DNA of 64,000 bases from Chloroflexota bacterium (GCA_016860845.1 BOKF01000042.1:1-64000), one strand, 5' to 3'. Counted from the first letter of the stretch, positions 19,995-30,184 are shown. Made by a program: numbers and translations. The notes: generated by a model not told the origin, from the letters alone.

Positions 19995-21443
19995 ATGGAC
20001 GCCCAGGAATTTTTGGCCGCTCTGGCCCAAATTTACCCGCCCAAGCGAATGTTGGCTCAACCCGCCGAGCTGGCCCCTTATGAGTCCGATGCCTTGACCG
20101 CCTTTCGGGCGCGGCCGCGCGCCGTGGTGCTGCCTGAAAGCGCTGCCGAAGTCATCGAGACGGTCAGGCTGTGCCACCAGGCCAGCGTACCCTTTGTGGC
20201 TCGAGGCAGCGGCACCAGTCTGTCCGGCGGCTCCCTCCCGATACAGGATGGGCTGGTCATCGGCTTGAACCGGCTGAACCGCATTCTAAGGCTAGAGCCC
20301 CAGGAACGGCTGGCGGTGGTTGAACCGGGCGTCGTCAACCTGGACGTGTCCAAAGCTGCCGCTCCCTACGGTCTTTACTACGCGCCCGATCCGTCCAGCC
20401 AGCTTGTCTGTACCATTGGCGGCAATGTCGCCTTCAACTCCGGCGGGGCGCACTGCCTCAAATATGGAATGACCAGCAATCATGTGTTGGGTATCAAAGC
20501 GGTTCTGCCGGATGGCGAGGTGGTCGAGTTTGGCGGTGAGAGCCTGGAAAGCGTCGGGCCTGACCTGGTCGGCCTGTTTGTCGGCTCCGAGGGCCTGTTT
20601 GGCATCGCTTTGGAAATTACCCTGCGCTTGCTGCCCAAGCCAGAATTGTACCGCACTGTCCTGGCCGCTTATGACAGCTTGGGCGCGGCGGGCAACGCTG
20701 TAGCCATGGTGGTGGCCTCGGGGCTGCTGCCGGGGGCGATGGAGATTATGGACAAGCTGGCCATCGAGGCCGCCGAGGCCGCCGTGCATGCCAACTATCC
20801 CCGTGACGCCGCCGCCCTGCTGATTGTCGAACTGGAAGGCGAAACCACCCAGGTTGAAGCGGAATTTACCAAATTGCTCGAAGTCATCCAGGAGTCGGGG
20901 GCCTACGAGGTGCGGGTGGCCCAGAATGAGGACGAGCGCCTGCGCATCTGGAAGGGACGCAAGAGCGCCTTCTCAGCCGTAGGCCGGCTCAGCCCGGATT
21001 ACATTGTCAACGATGGGGTAGTGCCGCGCGGCAAATTGGGGCATGCTCTTTCCGAAATTGAGCGCTTAGGGAAGGCTTACAATATCCGTGTTGCCAACGT
21101 TTTCCACGCTGGCGACGGCAATTTGCACCCGTTGATCCTCTACGATGGGCGCGAGCCGGGCGCTCTGGAACGGGCTGAAGCCCTGGCCGGAGAGATTCTG
21201 CACCTGTGCATCCAATTGGGCGGCTCCATCACCGGCGAGCACGGGATTGGCATGGAGAAACGGGAATATTTGCCGGAAATGTTCAACGAAACCGATTTGG
21301 CGGTAATGAAAACAATCCGCCATGCCCTGGATCCGCAGGAGTTATCCAACCGGGGCAAAATGTTCCCCGGCGGCGAGGCCCCGGCCCTGCACATGCACGG
21401 CCCGCATCCCCTGGAACGTGAAGGGAGGATTTCCCGCGAATGA
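19995..21443 (+). CDS. glcD: Glycolate oxidase FAD-binding subunit GlcD
   Basis: A 482-residue flavoprotein of the FAD-linked oxidase family. The PCMH-type FAD site is seen as [17 protein letters not shown] with downstream [13 protein letters not shown], and the C-terminal domain has [15 protein letters not shown] and [13 protein letters not shown], the usual substrate and flavin contacts. GlcD oxidises glycolate (or D-lactate) to the 2-oxoacid and passes electrons via GlcF to the quinone pool. The start at 19995 has GGAGG eight bases upstream; the longer frame from 19836 includes untranslated leader. The stop overlaps the glcE ATG by four bases. Confidence 0.92.
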   Translation: MDAQEFLAALAQIYPPKRMLAQPAELAPYESDALTAFRARPRAVVLPESAAEVIETVRLCHQASVPFVARGSGTSLSGGSLPIQDGLVIGLNRLNRILRLEPQERLAVVEPGVVNLDVSKAAAPYGLYYAPDPSSQLVCTIGGNVAFNSGGAHCLKYGMTSNHVLGIKAVLPDGEVVEFGGESLESVGPDLVGLFVGSEGLFGIALEITLRLLPKPELYRTVLAAYDSLGAAGNAVAMVVASGLLPGAMEIMDKLAIEAAEAAVHANYPRDAAALLIVELEGETTQVEAEFTKLLEVIQESGAYEVRVAQNEDERLRIWKGRKSAFSAVGRLSPDYIVNDGVVPRGKLGHALSEIERLGKAYNIRVANVFHAGDGNLHPLILYDGREPGALERAEALAGEILHLCIQLGGSITGEHGIGMEKREYLPEMFNETDLAVMKTIRHALDPQELSNRGKMFPGGEAPALHMHGPHPLEREGRISRE

Positions 21444-22558
21444 GCCTACGACCGGCCTCACCCGAAGAAGCGCAAGCCATGGTCCGGGCCAACCCTCGGC
21501 TATTACCTCGCGGTGGGGGCAGCAAGCCGGCCCTATCTACCCCGCCCGAGGCCGTGCCTGCTCTGGAGCTGTCCGGCCTGTCCGGAGTGCTGGAATACGA
21601 ACCGGATGAATACACCTTTACCGCCCTGGCCGGAACTCCTGTGGCCACGGTAGAGAATTTATTGGCCCAGCACGGCCAGTACTTACCTTTTGACCCCATG
21701 CGAGCGCAGGAGGGGGCGACGCTGGGCGGGACCGTCGCCGCCGGGGTGAGCGGTCCCGGCCGACAGCGCTACGGCGGGGTGCGTGATTTTTTGATTGGGG
21801 TGCGTTTTATTGACGGCCAGGGCCAGTTGGTGCACGGCGGGGGCAAGGTGGTCAAGAACGCCGCCGGATTTGACCTGCCCAAGTTGATGGTCGGCAGTTT
21901 GGGCCGCCTGGGCGTGCTGGTCGAGCTGACCTTCAAAGTTTTCCCCGGCCCGGCCGCCTACACCACCCTCAAGCTGACCTATCCGCACCTGGAAATTGCT
22001 TTAACCGACATCTATCGCCTGACCACGTCCTCGCTGGAACTGCACGCGCTCGACCTTGAGCCGGCAGGTGTGGGAGTCAACAACTGGACGTTGTGGGTCC
22101 GTTTGGGCGGTCTGGCCGAGGCGCTGCCCGCCCGGGTTGAACGAATGCGCGAATTTCTCCTGGCCCCCAAAGGAGGAGCGACCGTCACAGAAATAATCGA
22201 AGCGCCGGCAGAAGGAACGTTGTGGCAGGAGGTCAAAACGCTGGCCTGGGTTCCGAGGGATTGGGCGCTGGTTAAGATCCCGCTCACCCCCAAGCATATC
22301 CCGATTCTGGAAGCACAGTTGGCTAAGCTCGAAGCCCGGCGGCGCTACAGCGCGGGTGGCAACGTCGTCTGGCTGGCCTGGCCCGTTAGTGAGAACTGGG
22401 CCGGCAAGCTGGACAGCCTCTTGACCCAGCTCGACCTGTCCGGCCTGGTGCTGCTCGGTCCGCCGGGCGTGACCCGCCTGGGCGTCAATCCGGGTGCATC
22501 CCTGGCCCGCCGCGTTAAGCAAGCCCTGGACCCGAACGGCCGCTTTCCGGATTTATAA
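21440..22558 (+). CDS. glcE: Glycolate oxidase subunit GlcE
   Basis: A 372-residue protein related to GlcD but lacking most of the C-terminal catalytic region, as is usual for GlcE. The FAD-binding pattern is present ([48 protein letters not shown]). It is the second subunit of the glycolate oxidase complex. The start overlaps the glcD stop in an ATGA, so translation is likely coupled. The segment ends well before glcF, leaving a 129-base gap that holds a hairpin island. Confidence 0.9.
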   Translation: MSLRPASPEEAQAMVRANPRLLPRGGGSKPALSTPPEAVPALELSGLSGVLEYEPDEYTFTALAGTPVATVENLLAQHGQYLPFDPMRAQEGATLGGTVAAGVSGPGRQRYGGVRDFLIGVRFIDGQGQLVHGGGKVVKNAAGFDLPKLMVGSLGRLGVLVELTFKVFPGPAAYTTLKLTYPHLEIALTDIYRLTTSSLELHALDLEPAGVGVNNWTLWVRLGGLAEALPARVERMREFLLAPKGGATVTEIIEAPAEGTLWQEVKTLAWVPRDWALVKIPLTPKHIPILEAQLAKLEARRRYSAGGNVVWLAWPVSENWAGKLDSLLTQLDLSGLVLLGPPGVTRLGVNPGASLARRVKQALDPNGRFPDL

Positions 22559-22576
22559 CTAACCGGAAGAGGTTCA

Positions 22577-22635
22577 GCCGGGATTAGGGGATTGGGGGAT
22601 AAAAATTAAAAATCTCCTAATCCCCTCATCCCGGC
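22577..22635. repeat. Inverted GGATTAGG island between glcE and glcF
   Basis: The left arm (22577-22600) holds GGATTAGG, GGATTGGG, GGAT units, and the right arm (22612-22635) is almost its perfect complement. The stem of more than 20 bp in the middle of the glc operon could reduce read-through or stabilise mRNA ends. Confidence 0.75.
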
Positions 22636-22687
22636 CAATTCTGGCTTGGAAATAACTTTCGACTCACTGCAGTCTGGAGGATTTTGA

Positions 22688-23941
22688 ATGCAGCATCACA
22701 TTCCTGTCGAGTCGCTTGGCCCTCAGGGCGAGGCCATGGCCCATGCCGTTGCCAGTTGCGTCCACTGCGGCTTTTGCCTGCCCGCCTGCCCCACTTACAA
22801 AGTTTTGGGGGAGGAGATGGACTCGCCGCGCGGGCGCATTTTTTTGATGAAAGAAGTCCTGGAAGGCCATCTGCCCCCTGAACAGGCGCTGCCCTACATT
22901 GATCGCTGCCTGGGCTGCCAGGCCTGCGTGCCGGCCTGCCCCTCCGGCGTGCCCTACGGCGAGCTACTGATCCCCTTCCGCGCCCACGCCGAAGAGCGGC
23001 GGACTTATTCTGCGCTGGACCGGCTGGCGCGGCTGATGGTGCTGCAAACCCTGCCTTTCCCCTGGAGCTTTCGCTGGTCGGTCAACATGGGCAAGCTGGC
23101 CTACCCTTTCCGGGGACTCCTGCCCGGCAAGCTGCGGGCGATGCTCGACCTGCTGCCGGCGCATTTGCCCAAAGCCCACCCCCTGCCCGAACTCTACCCG
23201 GCCAAAGAGCCGCGCCGGGCGCGGGTGGCGCTGCTATCCGGCTGCGTCCAGCAGGTGCTGGACCCGCAGATCAATTGGGCCACGCTGCGCGTGTTGGCCG
23301 AAAATGGAGTGGAGACGGTCATCCCCAGGCACCAGAACTGCTGCGGGGCGCTGTCCATGCATACCGGCGCAGGCGGCCAGGCCAGGGCCTTGGCCCGGCA
23401 AAATCTGCGGGCCTTTCCCCAGGATGTAGATGCTATTCTGACCAACGCCGCCGGCTGCGGCTCGGGGATGAAAGAGTACGGGCTTCTGTTCAAGGGTCTG
23501 GCCGAAGAAAAAGCGGCGGCAGCCTTTGCCGGGCGGGTCAAAGATGTCAGCGTCTTTTTGGATGAGCTTGGTTTCAAAGCACCTGCCGCCTTGCCCAAAC
23601 CGCTCAAAGCGGCTTATCACGACGCCTGCCACCTGGCGCATGCCCAGGGCATCCAGGCCGCCCCGCGCAAATTACTGAAAAGTATCGCCAATCTGACCCT
23701 GCTGGAAATCCCTGAAGGTGACATGTGCTGCGGTTCAGCCGGAACCTACAACCTGGAGCAGCCCGCCCTGGCCCGCGAACTGGGCCGGCGCAAAACCCGC
23801 AACATTCTCAACACCGGCGCCGAGGCTGTCGTCGCCGGCAATATCGGCTGTCTAACGCAGATACAATCCCACTTAACGAAACCGCTGCCGGTGTATCACA
23901 CGATGGAACTGTTGGATCGTGCCTATCAAGTAAAATCATAG
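22688..23941 (+). CDS. glcF: Glycolate oxidase iron-sulfur subunit GlcF
   Basis: A 417-residue protein with two 4Fe-4S motifs near the N-terminus ([15 protein letters not shown] and [14 protein letters not shown]) and two CCG domains ([14 protein letters not shown] and [12 protein letters not shown]). It conducts electrons from the flavin subunits toward the membrane. A ribosome site TGGAGG precedes the ATG at 22688. The order glcD-glcE-glcF is standard. Confidence 0.93.
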   Translation: MQHHIPVESLGPQGEAMAHAVASCVHCGFCLPACPTYKVLGEEMDSPRGRIFLMKEVLEGHLPPEQALPYIDRCLGCQACVPACPSGVPYGELLIPFRAHAEERRTYSALDRLARLMVLQTLPFPWSFRWSVNMGKLAYPFRGLLPGKLRAMLDLLPAHLPKAHPLPELYPAKEPRRARVALLSGCVQQVLDPQINWATLRVLAENGVETVIPRHQNCCGALSMHTGAGGQARALARQNLRAFPQDVDAILTNAAGCGSGMKEYGLLFKGLAEEKAAAAFAGRVKDVSVFLDELGFKAPAALPKPLKAAYHDACHLAHAQGIQAAPRKLLKSIANLTLLEIPEGDMCCGSAGTYNLEQPALARELGRRKTRNILNTGAEAVVAGNIGCLTQIQSHLTKPLPVYHTMELLDRAYQVKS

Positions 23942-24063
23942 ACCGGCCCGTTTTTGTCGCCATCACTTGTGCCTCTTAACCTTATCGGGTAGAATCGAGG
24001 AGTGACCAATTAGTTAAGGTGCCATGCACCCGGACAGTATCAGCTATGATACTCTATCCCAAG

Positions 24064-24813
24064 ATGACCAGCCAGTACGATAATATTGCCCAATGGCTCC
24101 AAGAAGGTATCCTGGCGGCCAAAGCCGGACAGGTTGAACAGGCTCGTTTTCGCCTCCTCGACGTGGTTGAGCAGGACCAAACCAACGAGGCGGCCTGGTT
24201 CTGGCTGTACCAGGTATTTGACCGCCCCGACGATAAACAAGTCTGCCTCGAAAATCTGCTTATCATCAACCCCGATAATCAGTGGGCCAGGCAAGAGCTG
24301 TTTCATTATGGTCCCCCAGCCGACTCACTGGCCTTTGACCCGCAGTCCATCGCCGCCAGGAACGGCAAGCCAGCCGCCAAACAAAAAAGTAAAGCCTCAA
24401 GCCGGTCAGCCCGGCCGCTGGTGCTGAAAATCATCACCGCTTTTTGGGTCGGCATTTCGCTTATCTTTCTGAGCGGCGGGATTATCGCCTCGGGTGAATG
24501 GCTGGCCTCAACCATCCGCAGCCGCAACTTTCCCCATTACCTGACCGGCGGCCAGGTCTTCGAACTGCTGGTGGCGCTCCTCTTTGTCGTGGTGGGGCTG
24601 GTCGGCCTGAGCGTGGCGCTGGCCCTCTTTTTACGCTCGATGATTGGCTTCTACGGCAGCCTGCTGCTGGCGCTGGGGTTACTGCTGGTCGGCCCGACCG
24701 TCAGCCTGATTGCCAGCCCGCCCAACTATGTGGTCATGATTTGTTCCGGCGGGATGGCCGGCATGGTCGTCCTGCTGACTTTAGCCAGCCAGCCAGGATT
24801 TAAGGATACTTAA
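24064..24813 (+). CDS. Membrane protein with TPR-like N-terminus, function unknown
   Basis: About 249 residues. The N-terminal part (EGILAAKAGQVEQARFRLLDVVEQDQTNEAAWFWLY) has the spacing of a tetratricopeptide repeat pair, suggesting protein contacts. A Lys/Ser-rich linker (KQKSKASSRSARP) leads to three or four transmembrane helices at the C-terminus. The start is placed at ATG 24064; an alternative ATG lies 18 bases upstream. The next gene starts ten bases after the stop, so the two may be co-expressed. I do not recognise the family. The same layout, TPR then linker then membrane helices, is common among uncharacterised Chloroflexota proteins. Confidence 0.65.
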   Translation: MTSQYDNIAQWLQEGILAAKAGQVEQARFRLLDVVEQDQTNEAAWFWLYQVFDRPDDKQVCLENLLIINPDNQWARQELFHYGPPADSLAFDPQSIAARNGKPAAKQKSKASSRSARPLVLKIITAFWVGISLIFLSGGIIASGEWLASTIRSRNFPHYLTGGQVFELLVALLFVVVGLVGLSVALALFLRSMIGFYGSLLLALGLLLVGPTVSLIASPPNYVVMICSGGMAGMVVLLTLASQPGFKDT

Positions 24814-24823
24814 CCGGAAACCC

Positions 24824-27460
24824 ATGAATTATCCCAAAGCTGTAGCCTCGCCTCAACCTGACCCAACAACCCGCCCCTGGCTGCGCACCCTGGACGAAAT
24901 CGAAGGCGTTGACCTGCCCCTGGTGGGCGGTAAAGCCTTTCGCCTGGCGACCCTCAAACAGCACGGCCTCAAAGTTCCCCCCGGCCTGGTCCTGACCACC
25001 ACTTTCTTTGAGACCCAACTGCAGCACGCCCAACTCATCCCCCTCTGGGCCGGCTCGCCCGATGTGGCCGTTACCGCCGAAGCCCTAAGCTGGCTGGCGG
25101 ATGTCCTCAAAACGAAGCCGCTGGCCAAAGAACTGTCCGCCGCCCTTAACCAGACCCTGGCTGACCTGTTTGACCCGGCCGTCGCCAGCTTTGCCGTCCG
25201 CTCCTCGGCCATTGACGAAGACCAGCGCGACCACACCTTTGCCGGGGTCCACTTGACCGAACTACGGGTGCCTCGTGGGGCCTTGCCCATTGCCATTACC
25301 CGCTGCTGGGCCTCAGCCTTGAGTCCGGCCGCCCTGGAATACCGGCAGGTGCATGGCATGTCCATCCAGGGAATTCGCGTGGCCGTATTGATCCAGCCGA
25401 TGCTGGCTCCGGCCTGTTCCGGGGTCGGCTTTACGGTTAACCCGCTCACCGGCAGCCGGGATGAATTTGTCGTCGAGGCGAGCTGGGGCCTGGGCGAAGC
25501 GGTGGTCAGCGGGGAAGTCCAGCCTTATTTTTACAAATTAGCGAACCAGCCGCCGGATTATCCCGTCATCGAGCAACGCCCCGGCAGTGTCCCGCCGCCT
25601 GCCGAAACGGAACCGGGCCGGGACAGCCCGCTCACCGCCGCCGAGCTGGCCGAGTTGGCCCAGCAACTGGCCCAGGTCCAGGCCCTGATGGGTGAGGCCC
25701 AGGATGTGGAATGGGCCAGGCAAGAGGGCGGCTTTTTCCTGCTGCAAACCCGGCCCGTCGCAGCCCTGCCCGAAACGCCCCCCAAACTGGACATCGAGTG
25801 GACACGCGGCAGCCATCCTGAATTTCTGCCGGAGCTGCCATCGCCCCTGTTCGGCTCGCTGCTGGAGCGCAGCCAGGCCCGGGCGATTTTGTTTTTCAAA
25901 GAAGTTGGCTTGCAGGTGGAGGGTCTCGGCCCGTATGTCAAGCTCATCCTGGGGCGGCCCTACCTCAATTTGACCTTCCTCAAACGGATCATCTCCCAGG
26001 TGGGCCTGAACCCCGGCAGCCTGCTCCACACCATCGGCCACTCCGAGCCGGGCAGCGCCGGCGGCTATCTCTCGATTGATTGGGGCGCCGTCTGGCAAAA
26101 GCGGGGAACCTATTGGCGCATTTTGAAACGAGCGTTCAGCAACACCCGTCATTTGAAAGCCTATCAAGCGGCAGTGGATGAAGCCATGGCCGAGTTGGAG
26201 GATAGTCGCTTTGACGCCCCACCCGCCGCCGCACTGGCCCAACTGCGCCAGCATGAGCGAATTTACAACGAATTATTCAACGCCAACCTGGGCCTGGATA
26301 TTAGCATTTCCGCCGCCACGGCCGTCGGCAGCAGCCTGATCGCCCCGTTGACCCCCAACCCGGCCATTGTCGTCAGCACCCTGGCCTTAAAAGGTGTCAA
26401 AACCAGCGACGCCGAGTTGAACCAGGCCCTGATCCAGTTAAGCCGGTTGGCCCGCCAACAGCCAACGGTTCAGGATTATTTGGCTGATCCGGTCCAAACG
26501 GCGCCGCCCTCCCCCTTTCAAGCCGAATTTGAGCGCCTGCTGGCCCGGTACGGCCATCGAGCCATCTACGAAACCGATATGGGCTGGCCGCGCTACGCCG
26601 ATGACCCGACCCCGCTGTTAAATATCGTCCGCCGCTACGCCCAAACTGACCTGAGCACCGGGTCCGGTGAGGAAGCGGCCAAAACCGGGGCAAACTGGCG
26701 CAAGTTAATCGGCGAGGTGGGGGGGGTGGAGCGCTGGCTGCCCTGGCGTTATTGGCTGGCCGCCCCGTTTATCAGAACGCTGCGCCGCTTATTGCGGATG
26801 CGGGATAGGCTCAACAACGCCAAAGCCAGGGCCATGGCCGCCTTCCGCCGCTGGGATTTAGCCCTGGGCCAAAAGTGGGTCGAGGCTGGCTGGCTGGCCC
26901 AGGCCGACGATATTTTCTGGCTGACCCTGGAAGAGGTGGAGCGGACGTTGATGCTGGAAGGTGACACCGTGGTCGGCCTGTCTTCAACAGTGCAGGCCCG
27001 CAAGGAGACCTACCAGACCTACGCAGCCACCCAAATGCCCTTCACCCTCGCCGAGGCGCAAATCCCGGCGATCCAATTGGGGGTGGGCTTGCAGGCGGAA
27101 GCGGCCTCCGACGTGTTGGTTGGCCTGCCGATCAGCCCCGGTCAGGTTCGCGGCACGGTCCTCGTCCTGCGCCATCCCGACGAGTTCCAGCGGGTAGCCG
27201 ACGACATCATCTTGGTCACCGCCTCCACCGATCCCGCCTGGCTGCCGCTACTCCACCTGGCCTCCGGCCTCATCGTCGAAAGGGGCGGCCTCCTCTCTCA
27301 CGGCTCGGTCATCGCCCGCGAGTACGGCCTGCCGGCGGTGGCCAATATTGTCAACGCGACGCAAATTTTCCAAACCGGCGACAGCGTGCTGGTGGATGGC
27401 AGTACGGGGGTGGTGCAGGTATTGGAACCGGCTCGACAAAGCAGCCGGGTAGCAGAGTAG
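24824..27460 (+). CDS. PEP-synthase / rifampin phosphotransferase-like enzyme
   Basis: An 878-residue protein with the layout of rifampin phosphotransferase and PEP synthase. The N-terminal ATP-grasp part has LVGGKAFRLATLKQHGLKVP and FAVRSSAIDEDQRDHTFAG, then NPLTGSRDEFVVEASWGLGE. A long variable middle region follows. The C-terminal swivelling domain has the phospho-carrier histidine in GGLLSHGSVIAREYGLPAV. PEP synthases carry an extra PEP-binding TIM barrel after this domain, which is missing here, so an Rph-like reaction (ATP-dependent phosphate transfer to a small molecule via His) is more likely than PEP formation. The substrate is unknown. Length fits Rph (about 870). Confidence 0.8.
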   Translation: MNYPKAVASPQPDPTTRPWLRTLDEIEGVDLPLVGGKAFRLATLKQHGLKVPPGLVLTTTFFETQLQHAQLIPLWAGSPDVAVTAEALSWLADVLKTKPLAKELSAALNQTLADLFDPAVASFAVRSSAIDEDQRDHTFAGVHLTELRVPRGALPIAITRCWASALSPAALEYRQVHGMSIQGIRVAVLIQPMLAPACSGVGFTVNPLTGSRDEFVVEASWGLGEAVVSGEVQPYFYKLANQPPDYPVIEQRPGSVPPPAETEPGRDSPLTAAELAELAQQLAQVQALMGEAQDVEWARQEGGFFLLQTRPVAALPETPPKLDIEWTRGSHPEFLPELPSPLFGSLLERSQARAILFFKEVGLQVEGLGPYVKLILGRPYLNLTFLKRIISQVGLNPGSLLHTIGHSEPGSAGGYLSIDWGAVWQKRGTYWRILKRAFSNTRHLKAYQAAVDEAMAELEDSRFDAPPAAALAQLRQHERIYNELFNANLGLDISISAATAVGSSLIAPLTPNPAIVVSTLALKGVKTSDAELNQALIQLSRLARQQPTVQDYLADPVQTAPPSPFQAEFERLLARYGHRAIYETDMGWPRYADDPTPLLNIVRRYAQTDLSTGSGEEAAKTGANWRKLIGEVGGVERWLPWRYWLAAPFIRTLRRLLRMRDRLNNAKARAMAAFRRWDLALGQKWVEAGWLAQADDIFWLTLEEVERTLMLEGDTVVGLSSTVQARKETYQTYAATQMPFTLAEAQIPAIQLGVGLQAEAASDVLVGLPISPGQVRGTVLVLRHPDEFQRVADDIILVTASTDPAWLPLLHLASGLIVERGGLLSHGSVIAREYGLPAVANIVNATQIFQTGDSVLVDGSTGVVQVLEPARQSSRVAE

Positions 27461-27480
27461 CAGGTCATGCAATTCCTCAA

Positions 27481-27581
27481 ATTACAAATTCGTTTACAGT
27501 AAGGGCAAATTGATTACAAGGGAGGCAGATGTTTCCGCTCTATGTCATCGGACGGAGGCTTCAGTCTACAAATTGTTGGGC
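27481..27581 (+). other. Degenerate attC-like site (left boundary of cassette array)
   Basis: The right end carries GTTGGGC (27575-27581), which matches the R' core GTTRRRY, preceded by CTTCAGTCTACAAATT. The left part (27481 onward, ATTACAAATTCGTTTACAG) is imperfectly complementary to it and resembles the R''-L'' half of attC sites, but the AAC core is lost. The intervening loop is about 55 bases. I take it as a decayed attC. Confidence 0.45.
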
Positions 27582-27721
27582 GGCAAAATGTTTCCCTTAT
27601 TAAACGTAGATGTTCAGATTATAACAATTTCAAAATAGCTATCCCTATACTTCAATCTGGTCCTTGCCGTACCCCTTTAGTCAATGAACAGAATGTAGAT
27701 ATTTGAACAGCGGGATTAAGT

Positions 27722-29071
27722 ATGAGTAGCCTCGCCTTCAAGTTTCCAGAGGAATTTCTTGACAAATCGGAATCCAGATATATTGCACCGTTTGTGTGGT
27801 GGATATTATGCGGGCTTCTACCCTATTTATCACTCCTGTTCGAGTTTGGAAATGAGGGACGATACTTTGCCCAAATCTATCCCCATTTCTTTTTGTATCC
27901 CTTATTAATAGCGTTCTTTATAATCTTTTGTCTTATTCCCCCGTTACGTTTTGTCCTTAAAATCAAAGCTGTAAATAAAAATATATATATTATTATACTA
28001 CTCATTTCGCTAATAGGTGCATCTTATATTACCTGGGCTGATGTAACCGAAGGAGACCCGGCTATTTGGGAGCTCAGAAGGGCTTTAGAGCTAGAACTTC
28101 CCGAAGGTACACCTTTGATAACTGAGATGCACTATCTTCTTGAAGAGTGTCCATCGATTGGAAGTGATTTAGAAGCGAATAGCCCAAATGAGTTAATCAA
28201 GAATTGTAATGAAAGACGGAGAAATCTTGCGACATATATTAGAAATAACTACCCCCAAGAAGATAGGTCAATTACTCATTTTCTTTATATAGTTTCGTTG
28301 TTTATCCAGACCACAACCATTGGTTTTTCTGTTTTATTTCTTGGTAGTTTGGTAGTATACAAGGCACGGTGGAAATTGGATGTTTCTTCAGTAGACAGAC
28401 TGGTAGCTTTTATCTTCTTTTTTTACGTGCTGTGGATACCCATACGGCTATTAGCCTTACAGGAAAAGGCCAATTTATATCTTGATGTTACATTCTTGAC
28501 CGAGTTGCCAGTTACATTGATAATCTTGATTTGTTATGTGTATTCCTTGGTACTTACATGGCAAAGCTCTAAAGATTTTACAGTTCACATCTTACAAATA
28601 ATTGTGGGAGGTGTTCTTTTCTCGGTTGCTATACTTTATCCTCATATACTATTACAGATGTTTGGTAGAAATAGTACGCCTGCCACATATCCTATAATCT
28701 CAATTGTACTTTTTTTAGGTGTCGCTCCTTGGATAATTATTACCCAGAATAAGCTATATGAAGAAGAAGTACCTATTCCGATAGAGGTTAATAAAACAAG
28801 ATACTATCGTCTAGAGAATATTCGAGTTCTACTTAATGAAGGTTTCACTAGTGAGGAACTTCGCCGTCTCTGCCATGATGTACCGAATTTTAGAGAGGTT
28901 TATGACAAATTAGCACAAAGTACAGGTAAAGCTGAAATTATTGACTACCTTATTGAATATGCTAATCGAAAATTACAATTTGAAGCTCTCCTTGATTGGG
29001 CTAAAGAACATAACCCTATAAGATATGAAAAGCATCAACCTTATTACGAAGTTAATCAAGAGCATGATTGA
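27722..29071 (+). CDS. Multi-spanning membrane protein with C-terminal EAD-like helical domain (cassette 1)
   Basis: The 449-residue protein has about nine predicted transmembrane helices in residues 20-345, with a hydrophilic extracytoplasmic or cytoplasmic loop near residues 105-180 that contains two cysteines. The last about 85 residues are soluble: YYRLENIRVLLNEGFTSEEL is followed by RRLCHDVPNFREVYDKL, GKAEIIDYLIEYANRK and LEALLDWAKEHNP-like helices. This resembles the small death-like effector-associated domains (EADs) that recruit partners in bacterial conflict systems; the exact family is not certain. The gene is AT-rich with rare codons compared with neighbours. No strong ribosome site is seen before ATG 27722. 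It sits alone in a cassette, which suggests a mobile, perhaps defensive role, inferred only. Confidence 0.6.
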   Translation: MSSLAFKFPEEFLDKSESRYIAPFVWWILCGLLPYLSLLFEFGNEGRYFAQIYPHFFLYPLLIAFFIIFCLIPPLRFVLKIKAVNKNIYIIILLISLIGASYITWADVTEGDPAIWELRRALELELPEGTPLITEMHYLLEECPSIGSDLEANSPNELIKNCNERRRNLATYIRNNYPQEDRSITHFLYIVSLFIQTTTIGFSVLFLGSLVVYKARWKLDVSSVDRLVAFIFFFYVLWIPIRLLALQEKANLYLDVTFLTELPVTLIILICYVYSLVLTWQSSKDFTVHILQIIVGGVLFSVAILYPHILLQMFGRNSTPATYPIISIVLFLGVAPWIIITQNKLYEEEVPIPIEVNKTRYYRLENIRVLLNEGFTSEELRRLCHDVPNFREVYDKLAQSTGKAEIIDYLIEYANRKLQFEALLDWAKEHNPIRYEKHQPYYEVNQEHD

Positions 29072-29123
29072 ACAATGGTATAGTTGATTGTGCAATCGAG
29101 GATCACTTCAACCCAGCGTTGCC

Positions 29124-29244
29124 GCCCAACAACCGCATGTAGCCGACGCCACGAGCTCGGTTTTTAGCGAGGGAGTCCTCTGCACTTTGAGGCAGTCTTT
29201 TATTTAGGCTTTCGTGGGCGCGGCTAATGCGGGAGGCGTTGGGC
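29124..29244 (+). other. attC recombination site of cassette 1
   Basis: The site starts with GCCCAAC (29124-29130; consensus RYYYAAC) and ends with GTTGGGC (29238-29244; consensus GTTRRRY). Inside, CCGCATGTAGCCG at the left is complementary to CGGCTAATGCGG at the right except for an unpaired base, and ACGCCACGAG to CTTTCGTGGGCG. Imperfect arms with extrahelical bases, a 121-base size and the complementary cores match the known folded attC architecture. Confidence 0.75.
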
Positions 29245-29326
29245 CGCTGCCTACGAAGCCGTACACATTTTGATAAAATCAACTGAAAAGTTGACTCAAA
29301 TATGCTAACTCCAAATTAGTTTAACT

Positions 29327-30139
29327 ATGGCAAATCTGCGCCTCTCGCGAGCCAAATACCAATACAAATGTGATAGATGCTCTCGGATTATCAACAAGGG
29401 ACGAAACTACTATCGTTTAGAACCATTTCCAATAGCTCGCATAAAAGGAATTGAGACAGTCAAATACCTTTGCTTAACCTGCGTCCAAGGCGAACAGCCA
29501 GAAGAAGTTAAAAAGGAAACACAGGACTGGCTCAGAAATTACTGGATTCGCGGTACCGAAGTTCAATCCGAGCAATTATCCCTTTTGAGCGATGAACCGA
29601 TTGAACTACTGAGAACTCGGGTTCATATTGTCAATATTACTTCGGATGTTCTGAAGATCTTGTGGACGAATCCAGATGAAATATATAAGCTCACGCCTGA
29701 AGTATTTGAAGAACTTATCTGCGATAGGCTTCAAGCAATGGGGTACGGTGTAAAACAAGTTGGCAGTCATACCTACCACAAAGATGGCGGCATAGATATT
29801 TTTGCATGGCCTAAAAAATCAGAATTTCCTTTCCTGATGGCTATTCAGGCCAAGCATCACCGTTCTCCTGAATATAAAACAGGCCCAGGTCCTGTGAGAG
29901 AACTTCTGGGTGTGGTAAGAAATCAGCCAGTCAATGTTGGCGTCCTTGTAACGAATACAACTTTTACTCCTGACGCAAAATGGGTAGCAGAGCAACAATC
30001 CTTTCTGGTACGTCTGAGAGACATTCAGGATATTCGGCGTTGGTTAGAGGACAACTTTTTGGATGATTGCGAGTGGCGGGAAATCCCTAAGCAAATCGTC
30101 GTTTGCCCTGGCGTTGTGATTCATCTTCCAGAGATATGA
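29327..30139 (+). CDS. Mrr-type restriction endonuclease with zinc-ribbon-like N-terminus (cassette 2)
   Basis: A 270-residue protein. The N-terminus carries two CxxC pairs (KCDRCSRI and LCLTCVQG) spaced like a zinc ribbon. The C-terminal half holds the PD-(D/E)xK nuclease core of the Mrr_cat family: EELICDRLQAMGYGVKQVG, then DGGIDIFAW and MAIQAKHH, giving the D-QxK catalytic set, followed by a helix with RELLGVV and a strand GVLVTNTTFT. Mrr-family enzymes cut DNA, often modified DNA. The zinc ribbon is an unusual addition that may add DNA specificity. It is the only gene in its cassette, is AT-rich, and has an attC site after the stop. No methyltransferase partner is nearby, which fits a modification-dependent nuclease. 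Confidence 0.8.
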   Translation: MANLRLSRAKYQYKCDRCSRIINKGRNYYRLEPFPIARIKGIETVKYLCLTCVQGEQPEEVKKETQDWLRNYWIRGTEVQSEQLSLLSDEPIELLRTRVHIVNITSDVLKILWTNPDEIYKLTPEVFEELICDRLQAMGYGVKQVGSHTYHKDGGIDIFAWPKKSEFPFLMAIQAKHHRSPEYKTGPGPVRELLGVVRNQPVNVGVLVTNTTFTPDAKWVAEQQSFLVRLRDIQDIRRWLEDNFLDDCEWREIPKQIVVCPGVVIHLPEI

Positions 30140-30184
30140 CGAACTTGTGAAACTAGGCCCAAAAAGTCTTCAATCCAGCGTGCG

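Noticed and set aside
27722..30139. Reading the two AT-rich genes as a classical restriction-modification operon
   Set aside because: No methyltransferase or specificity subunit; each gene is separated from the other by an attC-like site, not by operon spacing.
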